A stretch of 64,000 bases of DNA from Nemertoderma westbladi (taxonomy: Eukaryota > Xenacoelomorpha > Nemertodermatida > Nemertodermatidae). The notes beneath the pieces were generated by a model. That model did not search any database. It was not told the DNA's origin and saw only the letters and a list, made by a program, of their open reading frames with translations. Every line of letters begins with the position of its first letter. The first letter of the stretch is position 1. Below are positions 20,637 through 33,260 of the stretch, in pieces. The position numbers were made by a program, and so were the translations under genes. The stretch spans positions 38,302 through 102,301 of the forward strand of contig JAUCBJ010001840.1 of NCBI GenBank assembly GCA_032718475.1, read 5' to 3'.

Positions 20637-23600
20637 AGGGTATTTCTATTAAAAACGACAGGTGCTGAGTAAGAGAAGGAGCGAGCACCAAAGGATACTA
20701 GGTTAAAAACGACAGTTGCTGAGTAAGAGGAGGAGTGAGCGCCAAAGGATACTAGGTTGTAACGGGGTATTTCTAATAAAAACGACAGGTGCTGAGTACG
20801 AGAAGGGCGAGCACCAAAGGATACTAGGTTGTAATGGGGTATTTTTATTAAAAACGATAGGTGCTGAGTAACAGAAAGAGCGAGTGCCAAAGGATACAAG
20901 GTTGTAACGGGGTATTTCTATTAAAAACAACAGGTGCTGAGTACGAGAAGGAGCGAGCGCCAAAGGGTACTAGGTTATAACAGGGTATTTATATTAAAAA
21001 CGACAGGTGCTGAGTAAGAGAAAGAGCGAGCACCAAAGGATACTAGGTTAAAAACGACAGTTGCTGAGTAAGAGGAGGAGTGAGCGCCAAAGGATACTAG
21101 GTTGTAACAGGGTATTTCTAATAAAAACGACAGGTGCTGAGTACGAGAAGGAGCGAGCACCAAAGGATACTACGTTAAAAACGACAGTTGCTGAGTAAGA
21201 GGAGGAGTGAGTGCCAAAGGATACTAGGTTGTAACGGGGTATTTCTAATAAAAACGACAGGTGCTGAGTAAGAGAAGGAGCGAGCGCCAACTGATACTAG
21301 GTTGTAACGGGGTATTTCTATTAAAAACGACAGGTGCTGCTTATGAGAAGGAGCGAGCGCCAAAGAATACTAGGTTGTAATGGGGTATTTCTATTAAAAA
21401 CAACAGGTGCTGAGTACGAGAAGGTGCGAGCGCCAAAGGGTACTAGGTTATAACAGGGTATTTCTATTAAAAACGACAGGTGCTGAGTAAGAGAAGGAGC
21501 GAGCACCAAAGGATACTAGGTTAAAAACGACAGTTGCTGAGTAAGAGGATGAGTGAGCGCCAAAGGATACTAGATTGTAACAGGGTATTTCTAATAAAAA
21601 CGACAGGTGCTGAGTAAGAGAAGGAGCGAGTGCCAAAGGATACTAGGTTGTAACGGGGTATTTTTATTAAAAACGACAGGTGCTGAGTAAGAGAAGGAGC
21701 GAGCGCCAAAGGATACTAGATTGTAACGAGGTATTTCTAATAAAAACGACAGGTGCTGAATACGAGAAGGAGCGAGCGCTGAAGGATACTAGGTTGTAAC
21801 GGGGTATTTTTATTAAAAACGACAGGTGCTGAGTAAGAGGAGGAGTGAGCGCCAAAGGATACTAAGTTGTAACGGGGTATTTCTAATAAAAACGACAGGT
21901 GCTGAATACGAGAAAGAGTGAGTGCCAAATGGTTACTAGGTTGTAACAGGGTATTTCTATTAAAAACGACAGGTGCTGAGTAAGAGAAGGAGCGAGCACC
22001 AAAGGATACTAGGTTAAAAACGACAGTTGCTGAGTAAGAGGAGGAGTGAGCGCCAAAGGATACTAGGTTGTAACGGGGTATTTCTAATAAAAACGACAGG
22101 TGCTGAGTACGAGAAGGAGCGAGCACCAAAGGATACTAGGTTGTAATGGGGTATTTTTATTAAAACGAAAGGTGCTGAGTAAGAGAAGGAGCGAGCGCCA
22201 AAGGATACTAGGTTGTAACGTGGTATTTCTATTAAAAACGATAGGTGCTGGTGCTGAGTAACAGAAGGAGCGAGTGCCAAAGGATACTAGGTTGTAATGG
22301 GAGGATTTTTATTAAAAACGACAGGTGCTGAGTAAGAGAAGGAGCGAGTGCCAAAGGATACTAGGTTGTAATGGGGTATTTTAATTAAAAACGATAAGTG
22401 TTGAGTAAGAGAAGGAGCGAGTGCCAAAGGATACTAGGTTGTAATGGGGTATTTTTATTAAAAACGACAGGTGCTGAGTAAGAGAAGGAGCGAGTGCCAA
22501 ATGATACTAGGTTGTAACAGGGTATTTTTATTAAAAACGACAGGTGCTGAGTACGAGAAGGAGCGAGTGCCAAAGGATACTAGGTTGTAATGGGGTATTT
22601 TTTATTAAAACGACAGGTGCTGAGTAAGAGAAGGAGTGAGTGCCAAAGGATACTAGGTTATAACAGGGTTTTCCTATTAAAAACGACAGGTGCTGCTTAT
22701 GAGAAGGAGCGAGTGCCAAAGAATACTAGGTTGTAACGGGGTATTTCTATTAAAAACGACAGGTGCTGAGTAAGAGAAGGAGCGAGTGCCAAAGGATACT
22801 AGGTTGTAACGGGGTATTTCTATTAAAAACGACAGGTGCTGAGTAAGAGAAGGAGCGATTGCCAAAGGATACTAGGTTGTAACGGGGTATTTCTATTAAA
22901 AACGACAGGTGCTGCTTATGAGAAGGAGCGAGCGTCAAAGAATACTAGGTTGTAACAGGGTATTTCTATTAAAAATGACAGGTGCTGGGTAAGAGAAGGA
23001 GCGAGCACCAAAGGATACTAGGTTGTAACAGGGTATTTCTATTAAAAACGATGGGTGCTGAGTAAGAGATGGAGCGAGCGCCAAAGGATACCAGGTTGTA
23101 ACGGGGTATTTTTATTAAAAACGACAGGTGCTGAGTAAGAGAAGGAGTGAGCGCCAAAGGTTAATAGGTTGTAATGGGGTATTTCTATTAAAAACGATGG
23201 GTGCTGAGTAAGAGAAGGACCGAGCGCCAAAGGATACTAGGTTGTAATGGGGTATTTCTATTAAAAACGATGGGTGTTGAGTAAGAGAAGGAGCGAGCGC
23301 CAAAGGATACTAGGTTGTAATGGGGTATTTCTATTAAAAACAATGGGTGTTGAGTAAGAGAAGGAGCGAGTGCCAAAGGATACTAGGTTGTAACGGGGTA
23401 TTTCTGTTAAAAACGATGGGTGCTGAGTAAGAGAAGGACCGAGCGCCAAAGGATACTAGGTTGTAATGGGGTATTTCTATTAAAAACGATGGGTGTTGAG
23501 TAAGAAAAGGAGCGAGCGCCAAAGGATACTAGGTTGTAACGGGGTATTTCTGTTAAAAACGATGGGTGCTGAGTAAGAGAAGGACCGAGCGCCAAAGGAT

Positions 23601-24414
23601 ACTAGGTTGTAATGGGGTATTTCTATTAAAAACGATGGGTGTTGAGTAAGAGAAGGAGCGAGCGCCAAAGGATACTAGGTTGTAATGGGGTATTTCTGTT
23701 AAAAACGATGGGTGCTGAGTAAGAGAAGGAGCGAGCGCCAAAGGATACTAGGTTGTAATGGGGTATTTCTATTAAAAACAATGGGTGTTGAGTAAGAGAA
23801 GGAGCGAGCGCCAAAGGATACTAGGTTGTAACGGGGTATTTCTGTTAAAAACGATGGGTGCTGAGTAAGAGAAGGACCGAGCGCCAAAGGATACTAGGTT
23901 GTAATGGGGTATTACTATTAAAAACGATGGGTGTTGAGTAAGAGAAGGAGCGAGCGCCAAAGGATACTAGGTTGTAACGGGGTATTTCTGTTAAAAACGA
24001 TGGGTGTTGAGTAAGAGAAGGAGCGAGCGCCAAAGGATACTAGGTTGTAATGGGGTATTTCTATTAAAAACGATGGGTGTTGAGTAAGAGAAGGAGCGAG
24101 CGCCTAAGGATACTAGGTTGTAATGGGGTATTTCTATTAAAAACGATGGGTGTTGAATAAGAGAAGGAGCGAGCGCCAAAGGATGCTAGGTTGTAACGGG
24201 GTATTTCTATTGAAAACGACAGGTGCTGAGTAAGAGATGGAGCGAGCGCCAAAGGATACTAGGTTGTAATGGGGTATTTTTATTAAAAACGATAGGTGCT
24301 GAGTAAGAGAAGGAGCGAGTGCCAAAGGATACTAGGTTGTAATGGGGTATTTTTATTAAAAACGATAGGTGCTGAGTAAGAGAAGGAGCGAGCGCCAAAG
24401 GATACTAGGTTGTA

Positions 24415-27152
24415 ACGGGGTATTTCTATTAAAAACGATAGGTGCTGAGTAAGAGAAGGAGCGAGCACCAAAGGATACTAGGTTGTAACGGGGTATTTCT
24501 ATTGAAAACGACAGGTGCTGAGTAAGAGATGGAGCGAGCGCCAAAGGATACTAGGTTGTAATGGGGTATTTTTATTAAAAACGATAGGTGCTGAGTAAGA
24601 GAAGGAGCGAGTGCCAAAGGATACTAGGTTGTAATGGGGTATTTTTATTAAAAACGATAGGTGCTGAGTAAGAGAAGGAGCGAGTGCCAAAGGATACTAG
24701 GTTGTAACAGGGTATTTCTATTAAAAACGATGGGTGCTGAGTAAGAGATGGAGCGAGCACCAAAGCATACTAGGTTGTAACGGGGTATTTCTATTGAAAA
24801 CGACAGGTGCTGAGTAAGAGATTGAGCGAGCGCCAAAGGATACTAGGTTGTAATGGGGTATTTTTATTAAAAACGATAGGTGCTGAGTAAGAGAAGGAGC
24901 GAGCGCCAAAGGATACTAGGTTGTAACGGGGTATTTCTATTAAAAACGATAGGTGCTGAGTAAGAGAAGGAGCGAGCACCAAAGGATACTAGGTTGTAAC
25001 GGGGTATTTTTTATTAAAAACGATAGGTGCTGAGTAACAGAAGGAGCGAGTGCCAAAGGATACAAGGTTGTAACGGGGTATTTCTATTAAAAACAACAGG
25101 TGCTGAGTACGAGAAGGAGCGAGCGCCAAAGGGTACTAGGTTATAACAGGGTATTTCTATTAAAAACGACAGGTGCTGAGTAAGAGAAGGAGCGAGCACC
25201 AAAGGATACTAGGTTGTAATGGGGTATTTCTATTAAAAACGATGGGTGTTGAGTAAGAGAAGGAGCGAGCGCCTAAGGATACTAGGTTGTAATGGGGTAT
25301 TTCTATTAAAAACGATGGGTGTTGAGTAAGAGAAGGAGCGAGCGCCAAAGGGTACTAGGTTATAACAGGGTATTTCTATTAAAAACGACAGGTGTTGAGT
25401 AAGAGAAGGAGTGAGTGCCAACGGATACTAGGTTGTAATGGGGTATTTCTATTAAAAACGATGGGTGTTGAGTAAGAGAAGGAGCGAGCGCCTAAGGATA
25501 CTAGGTTGTAATGGGGTAATTCTATTAAAAACGATGGGTGTTGAGTAAGAGAAGGAGCGAGCGCCAAAGGATGCTAGGTTGTAACGGGGTATTTCTATTG
25601 AAAACGACAGGTGCTGAGTAAGAGATGGAGCGAGCGCCAAAGGATACTAGGTTGTAATGGGGTATTTTTATTAAAAACGATAGGTGCTGAGTAAGAGAAG
25701 GAGCGAGCACCAAAGGATACTACGTTAAAAACGACAGTTGCTGAGTAAGAGGAGGAGTGAGTGCCAAAGGATACTAGGTTGTAACGGGGTATTTCTATTA
25801 AAAACGATAGGTGCTGAGTAAGAGAAGGAGCGAGCACCAAAGGATACTAGGTTGTAACGGGGTATTTCTATTGAAAACGACAGGTGCTGAGTAAGAGATG
25901 GAGCGAGCGCCAAAGGATACTAGGTTGTAATGGGGTATTTTTATTAAAAACGATAGGTGCTGAGTAAGAGAAGGAGCGAGTGCCAAAGGATACTAGGTTG
26001 TAATGGGGTATTTTTATTAAAAACGATAGGTGCTGAGTAAGAGAAGGAGCGAGTGCCAAAGGATACTAGGTTGTAACAGGGTATTTCTATTAAAAACGAT
26101 GGGTGCTGAGTAAGAGATGGAGCGAGCACCAAAGCATACTAGGTTGTAACGGGGTATTTCTATTGAAAACGACAGGTGCTGAGTAAGAGATGGAGCGAGC
26201 GCCAAAGGATACTAGGTTGTAATGGGGTATTTTTATTAAAAACGATAGGTGCTGAGTAAGAGAAGGAGCGAGCGCCAAAGGATACTAGGTTGTAACGGGG
26301 TATTTCTATTAAAAACGATAGGTGCTGAGTAAGAGAAGGAGCGAGCACCAAAGGATACTAGGTTGTAACGGGGTATTTTTTATTAAAAACGATAGGTGCT
26401 GAGTAACAGAAGGAGCGAGTGCCAAAGGATACAAGGTTGTAACGGGGTATTTCTATTAAAAACAACAGGTGCTGAGTACGAGAAGGAGCGAGCGCCTAAG
26501 GGTACTAGGTTATAACAGGGTATTTCTATTAAAAACGACAGGTGCTGAGTAAGAGAAGGAGCGAGCACCAAAGGATACTAGGTTGTAATGGGGTATTTCT
26601 ATTAAAAACGATGGGTGTTGAGTAAGAGAAGGAGCGAGCGCCTAAGGATACTAGGTTGTAATGGGGTATTTCTATTAAAAACGATGGGTGTTGAGTAAGA
26701 GAAGGAGCGAGCGCCAAAGGGTACTAGGTTATAACAGGGTATTTCTATTAAAAACGACAGGTGTTGAGTAAGAGAAGGAGTGAGTGCCAACGGATACTAG
26801 GTTGTAATGGGGTATTTCTATTAAAAACGATGGGTGTTGAGTAAGAGAAGGAGCGAGCGCCTAAGGATACTAGGTTGTAATGGGGTAATTCTATTAAAAA
26901 CGATGGGTGTTGAGTAAGAGAAGGAGCGAGCGCCAAAGGATGCTAGGTTGTAACGGGGTATTTCTATTGAAAACGACAGGTGCTGAGTAAGAGATGGAGC
27001 GAGCGCCAAAGGATACTAGGTTGTAATGGGGTATTTTTATTAAAAACGATAGGTGCTGAGTAAGAGAAGGAGCGAGCACCAAAGGATACTACGTTAAAAA
27101 CGACAGTTGCTGAGTAAGAGGAGGAGTGAGTGCCAAAGGATACTAGGTTGTA
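24415..27152. repeat. 1369-bp tandem duplication within the minisatellite
   Basis: Each unit and each private variant in about 24415-25783 recurs 1369 bp later in about 25784-27152, including an extra-T unit (ATTTTTTATTAAAAACGATA at 25006 and 26375) and the 54-bp unit near 25720 and 27089. Only a handful of substitutions separate the copies. 1369 is 18 x 73 + 54 + 1. Confidence 0.85.
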
Positions 27153-27419
27153 ACGGGGTATTTCTATTAAAAACGACAGGTGCTGAGTAAGAGAAGGAGC
27201 GAGCACCAAAGGATACTAGGTTAAAAACGACAGTTGCTGAGTAAGAGGAGGAGTGAGCGCCAAAGGATACTAGGTTGTAACAGGGTATTTCTAATAAAAA
27301 CGACAGGTGCTGAGTACGAGAAGGAGCGAGCACCAAAGGATACTACGTTAAAAACGACAGTTGCTGAGTAAGAGAAGGAGCGAGCGCCAAAGGATACTAG
27401 GTTGTAACAGGGTATTTCT

Positions 27420-27940
27420 AATAAAAACGACAGGTGCTGAGTACGAGAAGGAGCGAGCGCCAAAGGGTACTAGGTTATAACAGGGTATTTCTATTAAAAA
27501 CGACAGGTGCTGAGTAAGAGAAGGAGCGAGCACCAAAGGATACTAGGTTAAAAACGACAGTTGCTGAGTAAGAGGAGGAGTGAGCGCCAAAGGATACTAG
27601 GTTGTAACAGGGTATTTCTAATAAAAACGACAGGTGCTGAGTACGAGAAGGAGCGAGCGCCAAAGGGTACTAGGTTATAACAGGGTATTTCTATTAAAAA
27701 CGACAGGTGCTGAGTAAGAGAAGGAGCGAGCACCAAAGGATACTAGGTTAAAAACGACAGTTGCTGAGTAAGAGGAGGAGTGAGCGCCAAAGGATACTAG
27801 GTTGTAACAGGGTATTTCTAATAAAAACGACAGGTGCTGAGTACGAGAAGGAGCGAGCGCCAAAGGGTACTAGGTTATAACAGGGTATTTCTATTAAAAA
27901 CGACAGGTGCTGAGTAAGAGAAGGAGCGAGCACCAAAGGA
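27420..27940. repeat. 200-bp higher-order repeat (73+54+73), three copies
   Basis: Three almost identical consecutive 200-bp modules share the junctions GGTTATAACAGGG and GGTTAAAAACGACAGTTGCT. This is the most homogenised part of the array. Confidence 0.8.
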
Positions 27941-28686
27941 TACTAGGTTGTAACGGGGTATTTCTAATAAAAACGACAGGTGCTGAGTAAGAGGAGGAGT
28001 GAGTGCCAAAGGATACTAGGTTGTAACGGGGTATTTCTAATAAAAACGACAGGTGCTGAGTACGAGAAGGAGCGAGCACCAAAGGATACTACGTTAAAAA
28101 CGACAGTTGCTGAGTAAGAGAAGGAGCGAGTGCCAAAGGATACTAGGTTGTAATGGGGTATTTTTATTAAAAACGACAGGTGCTGAGTAAGAGAAGGATC
28201 GAGCGCCAAAGGATACTAGGTTGTGACGGAGTATTTTAATTAATAACAACAGGTGCTGAGTAAGAGAAGGAGCGAGTGCTAAAGGATACTAGGTTGTAAC
28301 GGGGTATTTTTATTAAAAACGACAGGTGCTGAGTAAGAGAAGGAGCGAGTGCCAAAGGATACTAGGTTGTAACGGGGTATTTCTAATAAAAACGACAGGT
28401 GCTGAGTACGAGAAGGAGCGAGCACCAAAGGATACTACGTTAAAAACGACAGTTGCTGAGTAAGAGAAGGAGCGAGTGCCAAAGGATACTAGGTTGTAAC
28501 GGGGTATTTTTTATTAAAAACGATAGGTGCTGAGTAAGAGAAGGAGCGAGCGCTGAAGGATACTAGGTTGTAATGGGGTATTTTTATTAAAAACGACAGG
28601 TGCTGAATACGAGAAGGAGCGAGCGCTGAAGGATACTAGGTTGTAACGGGGTATTTTTATTAAAAACGACAGGTGCTGAGTAAGGT

Positions 28687-29186
28687 GGCGGGAATGTTAC
28701 GTATTGTTTAATATTAAATTCATCAACAATATTTAAAACATTATACATAATACATGTTACTGTATGTATATTTATATTTTGAATATGTTATATCATTGTA
28801 TAATGAAATGTAAGCCTACATATTGTGCATGTACGTGCATACAGTACTGTCCGGTGTTTGTTTGTGCGCGATTATCACCAAAATGGGGCAGCGTTGAAAG
28901 AAAATATTTGAAATCCTCAACACTATTTCCTATATAAGGTTTTTTAGATAAACTTTCACGATGTCACAACCTACTCATCCCAGTTCCACCTATCTTTAGT
29001 TTAGTGGATTTAGAAAATTAATTTACTTCTAAAACATTTAGAAAAAGGGAGCAGGTTACAATTTTTTTAACAAAAACCAGAAACAAAACTTTATATCATT
29101 TTAGTGGGAGATAACTTCAGAGTTCTCTACTATCTGAACTCTACCTAACTGCCAATATATTAATTTTCTACCTACCCTATACCTAC
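28687..29186 (-). other. Host intron sequence, no exon seen
   Basis: Unique AT-rich DNA between the end of the minisatellite and exon 2 of the antistasin-like gene. The gene continues through a good donor (GAG|gtaggt) at 29187/29186, so this is intron. I could not recognise a third exon before the array. Confidence 0.5.
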
Positions 29187-30120
29187 CTCGTACAACGATT
29201 CTTCCCCGTCTGCCACACATTCGCATATCGGACATCCCAACTCGTCCTCCTTCCATCCAAACAGACACTGATCTTCACACTCAGCCGCTACAAAATCATT
29301 TCCACAAGCATCCATACTCTTTCCTTTCAACGATTCCATTTGTCTTTGTAGTTGATCCTCTGAAAAGTATAAAATTATGTTCACAACCTGCAATATGGTA
29401 GTAATATAATGTAGGCCTATCATCTACATTGGATATTATTGGGGTCGTTTTGATCACGTTCCTTCATATCAAACCATCCCCCGGGTCTCTTCCCTACAGC
29501 AGGCTCCCTGATTTATGACACATTGGTAGTTTACAACCTCTATAGAAACAGGTTCAGCGTACCCAACAATCTGCTGACAACGTATAGATTTTCTATTGAA
29601 TTGATAACAAGCCACAAACTATGGTTACCCTTAGCGACCAGATTTTTGCAAACTGTTTGAACAAGTTTGCAAAAGACGGGGAAACATATCTAAATGGCTA
29701 GTTAAGTTAGTCCTTTATTATACATAAACAAAGTTGATTGATTCTCCTTATAACACGACGTTCACCACGTCTGTCCGTGTGTAGAATTTCTAAACGTTTG
29801 ATAAACTACATGTGTTCCAAATTTGATTCAGTTTCATCTATGATTAACCGGATTATTTGCGTTCAAACATTTCCAACGACGATAGAGGGTCGTCTAGTTA
29901 TATCACTACGAAAAAGGCTAGACAACATGGCTCGCCCCACATATCAACATAGGCCTACGGTTATTTTGGGGTCCGAGTTAATTGCGCTACGCATCCATAT
30001 GTAGTGTTTATTTTCAGCTAACCATAACTAAGGGCCGCTCATTAAAAGTATTAAAATCGGGACTGACTTACCTATGCCGTAACACATCGAAAACAACACG
30101 AAACTTATCAATAGCTTCAT
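29187..30120 (-). CDS. Secreted antistasin-domain protein, first two exons
   Basis: Exon 1 is 30120-30072: ATG, then MKLLISFVLFSMCYG, a hydrophobic signal peptide, ending at a gtaagt donor in phase 1. Exon 2 is 29359-29187: a pyrimidine-rich acceptor (tacttttcag) restores the codon and gives 57 further residues, ending GAG|gtaggt in phase 0. The exon 2 protein has Cys spaced as in antistasin domains (ACGNDFVAAEC, then EDQC, then GCPICEC). Antistasin domains occur in secreted serine-protease inhibitors and multidomain extracellular proteins of invertebrates. Splice phases fit exactly, which supports a real host gene. The 3' exons lie beyond or within the repeat region to the left and were not found. 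Confidence 0.8.
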
Positions 30121-30614
30121 GGCTTCACCGACTATAACTCTTTATTTTGCTGCGTAATTATTGCTTCAACTTTATTTTGCAAAAAAATTTGCAAATGTAA
30201 CTAACAATTTCCATTTATATTATTTTCTGTCGACAATTTATAGAAATATTCTTATTCAAACATTGATTTAAATATAAATCCATTAAAAATTAACGCCATA
30301 AGACAAACTACCCGTCGTAGACTTTTATTGGAGATCAGAAATACAAAAACATTATAATATATTTACCCTCCAATTAATATATTAGTGGCCTGATGTTTAA
30401 TGTAATTGAATTCCCACAATATGAACAGCTGTAAAGTACTACTAGCACTAGGTCGAGCGAACTCGGACAAAAATAAAGTTTGAAAAAAGTATCAGCTTTC
30501 ATAAATTTCGCCTAGCTGTAGAAACAAACCGACAGACAAACTGAGGATTTATATATGTATATATAGCTATATAGAATCTGACTAGAAAGCACACCAGTTA
30601 GAAAATAAGTGTTA
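30121..30614. other. Upstream region of the antistasin-like gene
   Basis: AT-rich DNA 5' of the signal-peptide exon. I see no convincing TATA box or other promoter element and no coding sequence. It is the likely promoter region by position only. Confidence 0.35.
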
Positions 30615-30765
30615 AGTAGAAGGAAAGTCATATGAACTGCCTTGGAATGTATTTCTGCTTAATGAGTATCCCCAGTGCCAATAGTAATAAGATATTATAA
30701 TTAACCAAATCTATTGGATAACCAAATCAATGTGAACAAAACAATTGATCTACACTTAGTAGGTA
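30615..30765 (+). repeat. 151-bp direct repeat, left copy
   Basis: The segment from AGTAGAAGGAAAGTCATATG to CACTTAGTAGGTA recurs at 51993-52143 in the same orientation with about 8 mismatches. The two copies bracket the whole BEL-4/BEL-3 nest. They could be remnants of short LTRs of BEL-4 or two copies of an unrelated small repeat. Flanking bases differ on both sides. Confidence 0.75.
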
Positions 30766-31130
30766 CTGCAGTCTGTCAAAAGTTTAGAAAGAATCTGAAG
30801 ATTTTATCAAAAATGAGTCAGTCTGTCTGTCGGTATCGGTAGTTTCAGGCTTTGATAAAAACACTAATGAAATTAAACAGACACATAAGGATTATACAAC
30901 AGTATCAGAGTATACGACCACAGTTGACGTTACAGCGGGCCAAGCCTCAAAATGCGAAGGAGATGAACACACTTGTTACAAGACGGACATAGAAAATAGG
31001 TGACTACTGTACTAATAATATTGTAACATTGTAACATTGTAATATTGTAACATGTGTTAAATGTTGTTTATTGTTTTGGTTCCCCCAACACGCCTCTGTA
31101 AGCTGTCCTTTACTAACCTGATCCTTTAAA

Positions 31131-31534
31131 TGGCAAATATCGACCATTACAGTGACTTTAGCGAGTCAGAGGAGTAGTTGTGTCCTGATAATGCTAGACT
31201 ATCGGAACCACTCTATGACGATCAAACAGATAGTGAACCCGAGGACTACTGTTATCAGACCCATGGGTCTGGTTCAGTGGCTCATGCGACCTACCTAAGC
31301 AATGTCACAACGTATACCAATATAGTGGAATGTCAGGTGGTGAAGTATCAAGACCTTGACATTTTTCAATTCAGCGAAGAAGAGTTGCAAAAGGAATTGA
31401 TACGCCAAGACCTCGAGACAGGAGCTATGCACCATCGGATGATGGATAAGGACGCGATGGAACTTGGAGGATATGACCTAACTATGTCCGCGGATGAAAA
31501 AATATCGTTGGAAATGATGGAGGACACAATATGA
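31131..31534 (+). pseudogene. BEL-4 N-terminal/linker ORF
   Basis: The frame opens with ATG at 31131 (MANIDHYSDFSESEE), meets a TAG, and continues with an acidic stretch ending near 31310. The second half (DLDIFQFSEEELQKELIRQD) resembles the linker between protease and RT of BEL-3 (DLDEDLFLETEKTQREM). Gag and protease have therefore been lost by internal deletion, joining the very start of the element to the pol linker. Confidence 0.6.
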
Positions 31535-31564
31535 CTAATACCAACGTGACACTTCGAGGTCGGA

Positions 31565-32555
31565 ATGTTGTGGTGTCGACAACCCCCTAAGTTGGAAAAT
31601 AATTACAACCTAGCTTTGAAACGATTGACTGGAGTAAGAGTACGACTGTTAAAGAACCAAGATATTAGGGATAAGTATTGCGCTCAGATTAACAATTATC
31701 TGATCAAGGGATTCGCCGGGAAGGTAGAATACCCCGACATTGAGACGGATCAAACCTACTATATCCCGCACCATTATGTGACCCATCCCGATAAACCAAA
31801 CAAGGTTCGTGTAGTTAACGACTGCGCTGCAGTCTATGAAGGTATGTCCCTCAACTCTGAACTGATGGATGGCCCCAATCTCAATAACTATTTGATAGGG
31901 ATCCTGTTATGCTTTAGACAGCGCCAATTCGCCTTTACTTGTGACATCGAGGCAATGTTCCACCTGGTGAGAGCCTGCAAGGCGGACCAAGACAGCCTCA
32001 GATTTCTATGGTACGAGAACGAAGACCTATCAGGCCCAGTAGTTACGTACCAGATGTACATCAGGATATTCGGCACCCACGACAGTTCCAACGGCACGCT
32101 GTTTGTTTTAAAGAAAACAGCGAAGGCCTAGATTGGAAATTATCCAGTGGACGTGATCGAGTCAATTTTGAGGACCTTCTACATGGACGACGGATTTGAA
32201 TCCAAGGATACTGCAGAAGAAGCCATAGATGTGGCTCACAGCCTACAAGAGTGCCTGGCCACAGGAGGGTATCCGTTGATCCGTTGACGAATTTCACCAC
32301 CAATTTGGATGCTTTATTGGAGTCGTTCCCGGTGAAGGATCGCGGGAGCGGAGACATTGAGTTGGGTGTGGAACCCATTCCTATGGCGCGAGTACTGGGA
32401 CATGGATAAAGTCCAGGTAAGGGTGAGATTTGAGCCCAGTAGCCCAGACAAAACCTTGACTAAGAGGATCTGCTTGTCGATCATGAGCAGACTATTTGAC
32501 CCGATGAACTTTATCAGTCCGGTAATATTACAAGCGCGAATCTGTATGAGGAAAA
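31565..32555 (+). pseudogene. BEL-4 reverse transcriptase (left part)
   Basis: Clear BEL/Pao RT: YYIPHHYVTHPDKPNKVRVV, then GPNLNNYLIGILLCF, then FTCDIEAMFHLVRAC (first Asp box), and after an in-frame TAG at 32129-32131 RTFYMDDGFES (about 32170-32190). The segment CLSIMSRLFDPMNFISPVIL follows. A second break lies near 32285. The coding sequence stops at 32555, where the BEL-3 LTR begins, and resumes at 44717 with IWLSELEWD. Confidence 0.85.
32551..32555. repeat. GAAAA target-site duplication of BEL-3, left copy
   Basis: GAAAA precedes the TGTTGCCG LTR start here and follows the GCGAACA LTR end at 44717-44721. The 5-bp length is usual for BEL/Pao integration. Confidence 0.9.
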
Positions 32556-33095
32556 TGTTGCCGTTATCCCAACACCAGGGGGGGAAAAACGCCGATGCTG
32601 GAGACGTGACTTTACAGACCACCGAGCCCCGGCCAGTCACCGGATATTGATTGTGGAGAAGGAATGTTTTCTGAGATGCAAGTTTGCGGTTGATAAAAAG
32701 CTGCATTAGTTGGATATACTCTTTATTGTAACTTCCTATAGTTGAAACCTGATTAAGAATAATTTTGGGCTTCCCCAAATCAATATACACCAAATATTCA
32801 CAATAATTATACACGATAATATAAATCCAGGCAGCAGGAAGTTGGCCAGGGCCTAATAGTACTCAGGCTAACCTGAATACTGCTTGCATTTTCCATCCCC
32901 CCCTGGCCCTTATAGCTATGAAATTATTCCCGTACCCTGTAAGTTGCCCCAAAGTTCGCCCATAAATCGCCCCCAGTTTATTGAATGTGCCCAAAACCCA
33001 TGGTCCCGCACCCAGTAGTAATATCGGAATAATCAATTTTAATAAAATACAAAAATATTCAACTCGCGTTATGGAAAGTTGAAATACCGCGAACA
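32556..33095 (-). repeat. BEL-3 3' LTR
   Basis: 540 bp beginning TGTTGCCGTTATCCC and ending GAAATACCGCGAACA on the plus strand, so both ends read TGTT...AACA. It is almost identical to 44178-44716: one G more in the G run near 32579, and substitutions near 32726 and 32858. Confidence 0.95.
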
Positions 33096-33107
33096 GTCCC
33101 CCCCAAT
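33096..33107 (-). promoter_or_regulatory. BEL-3 polypurine tract
   Basis: Directly inside the 3' LTR the coding strand reads GGGGGGGAC, immediately followed by TGTTCGCGG. The purine run abutting the LTR fits the RNase H-resistant primer for plus-strand synthesis. Confidence 0.7.
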
Positions 33108-33260
33108 GACCTTCGTGAAGTCTGTCGGTCGATTGAGTTTGCGTAGGTCATTCCCAATATAAAAAACCCAAATTTAATATTGCATAGTTTTTAATTAATT
33201 TGGCCTAGAGTTTGTATAAAAATAAATATTCGATAAATGTTCCTGGAATATCCCAATCCA

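Larger units (their letters stand above)
20637..28686. repeat. 73-bp/54-bp minisatellite, right part
   Basis: About 8 kb, roughly 110 units of the same repeat as 6006-8527. The left third mixes 73- and 54-bp units. From about 22300 to 24700 it is nearly pure 73-bp, with an alternation of two variants (146-bp dimers) at about 23260-24030. From about 24400 a 1369-bp block is duplicated. At 27420-27940 a 73+54+73 = 200-bp unit repeats three times. The array ends abruptly at GAGTAAG|GTGGCGGGAATG. Unit variants differ by transitions such as CGACAGG/CGATGGG and GAGCGAGCGCC/GAGCGAGCACC. Confidence 0.95.

Noticed and set aside
6006-28686. CRISPR-like array
   Set aside because: Units are contiguous without unique spacers, and the genome is animal.
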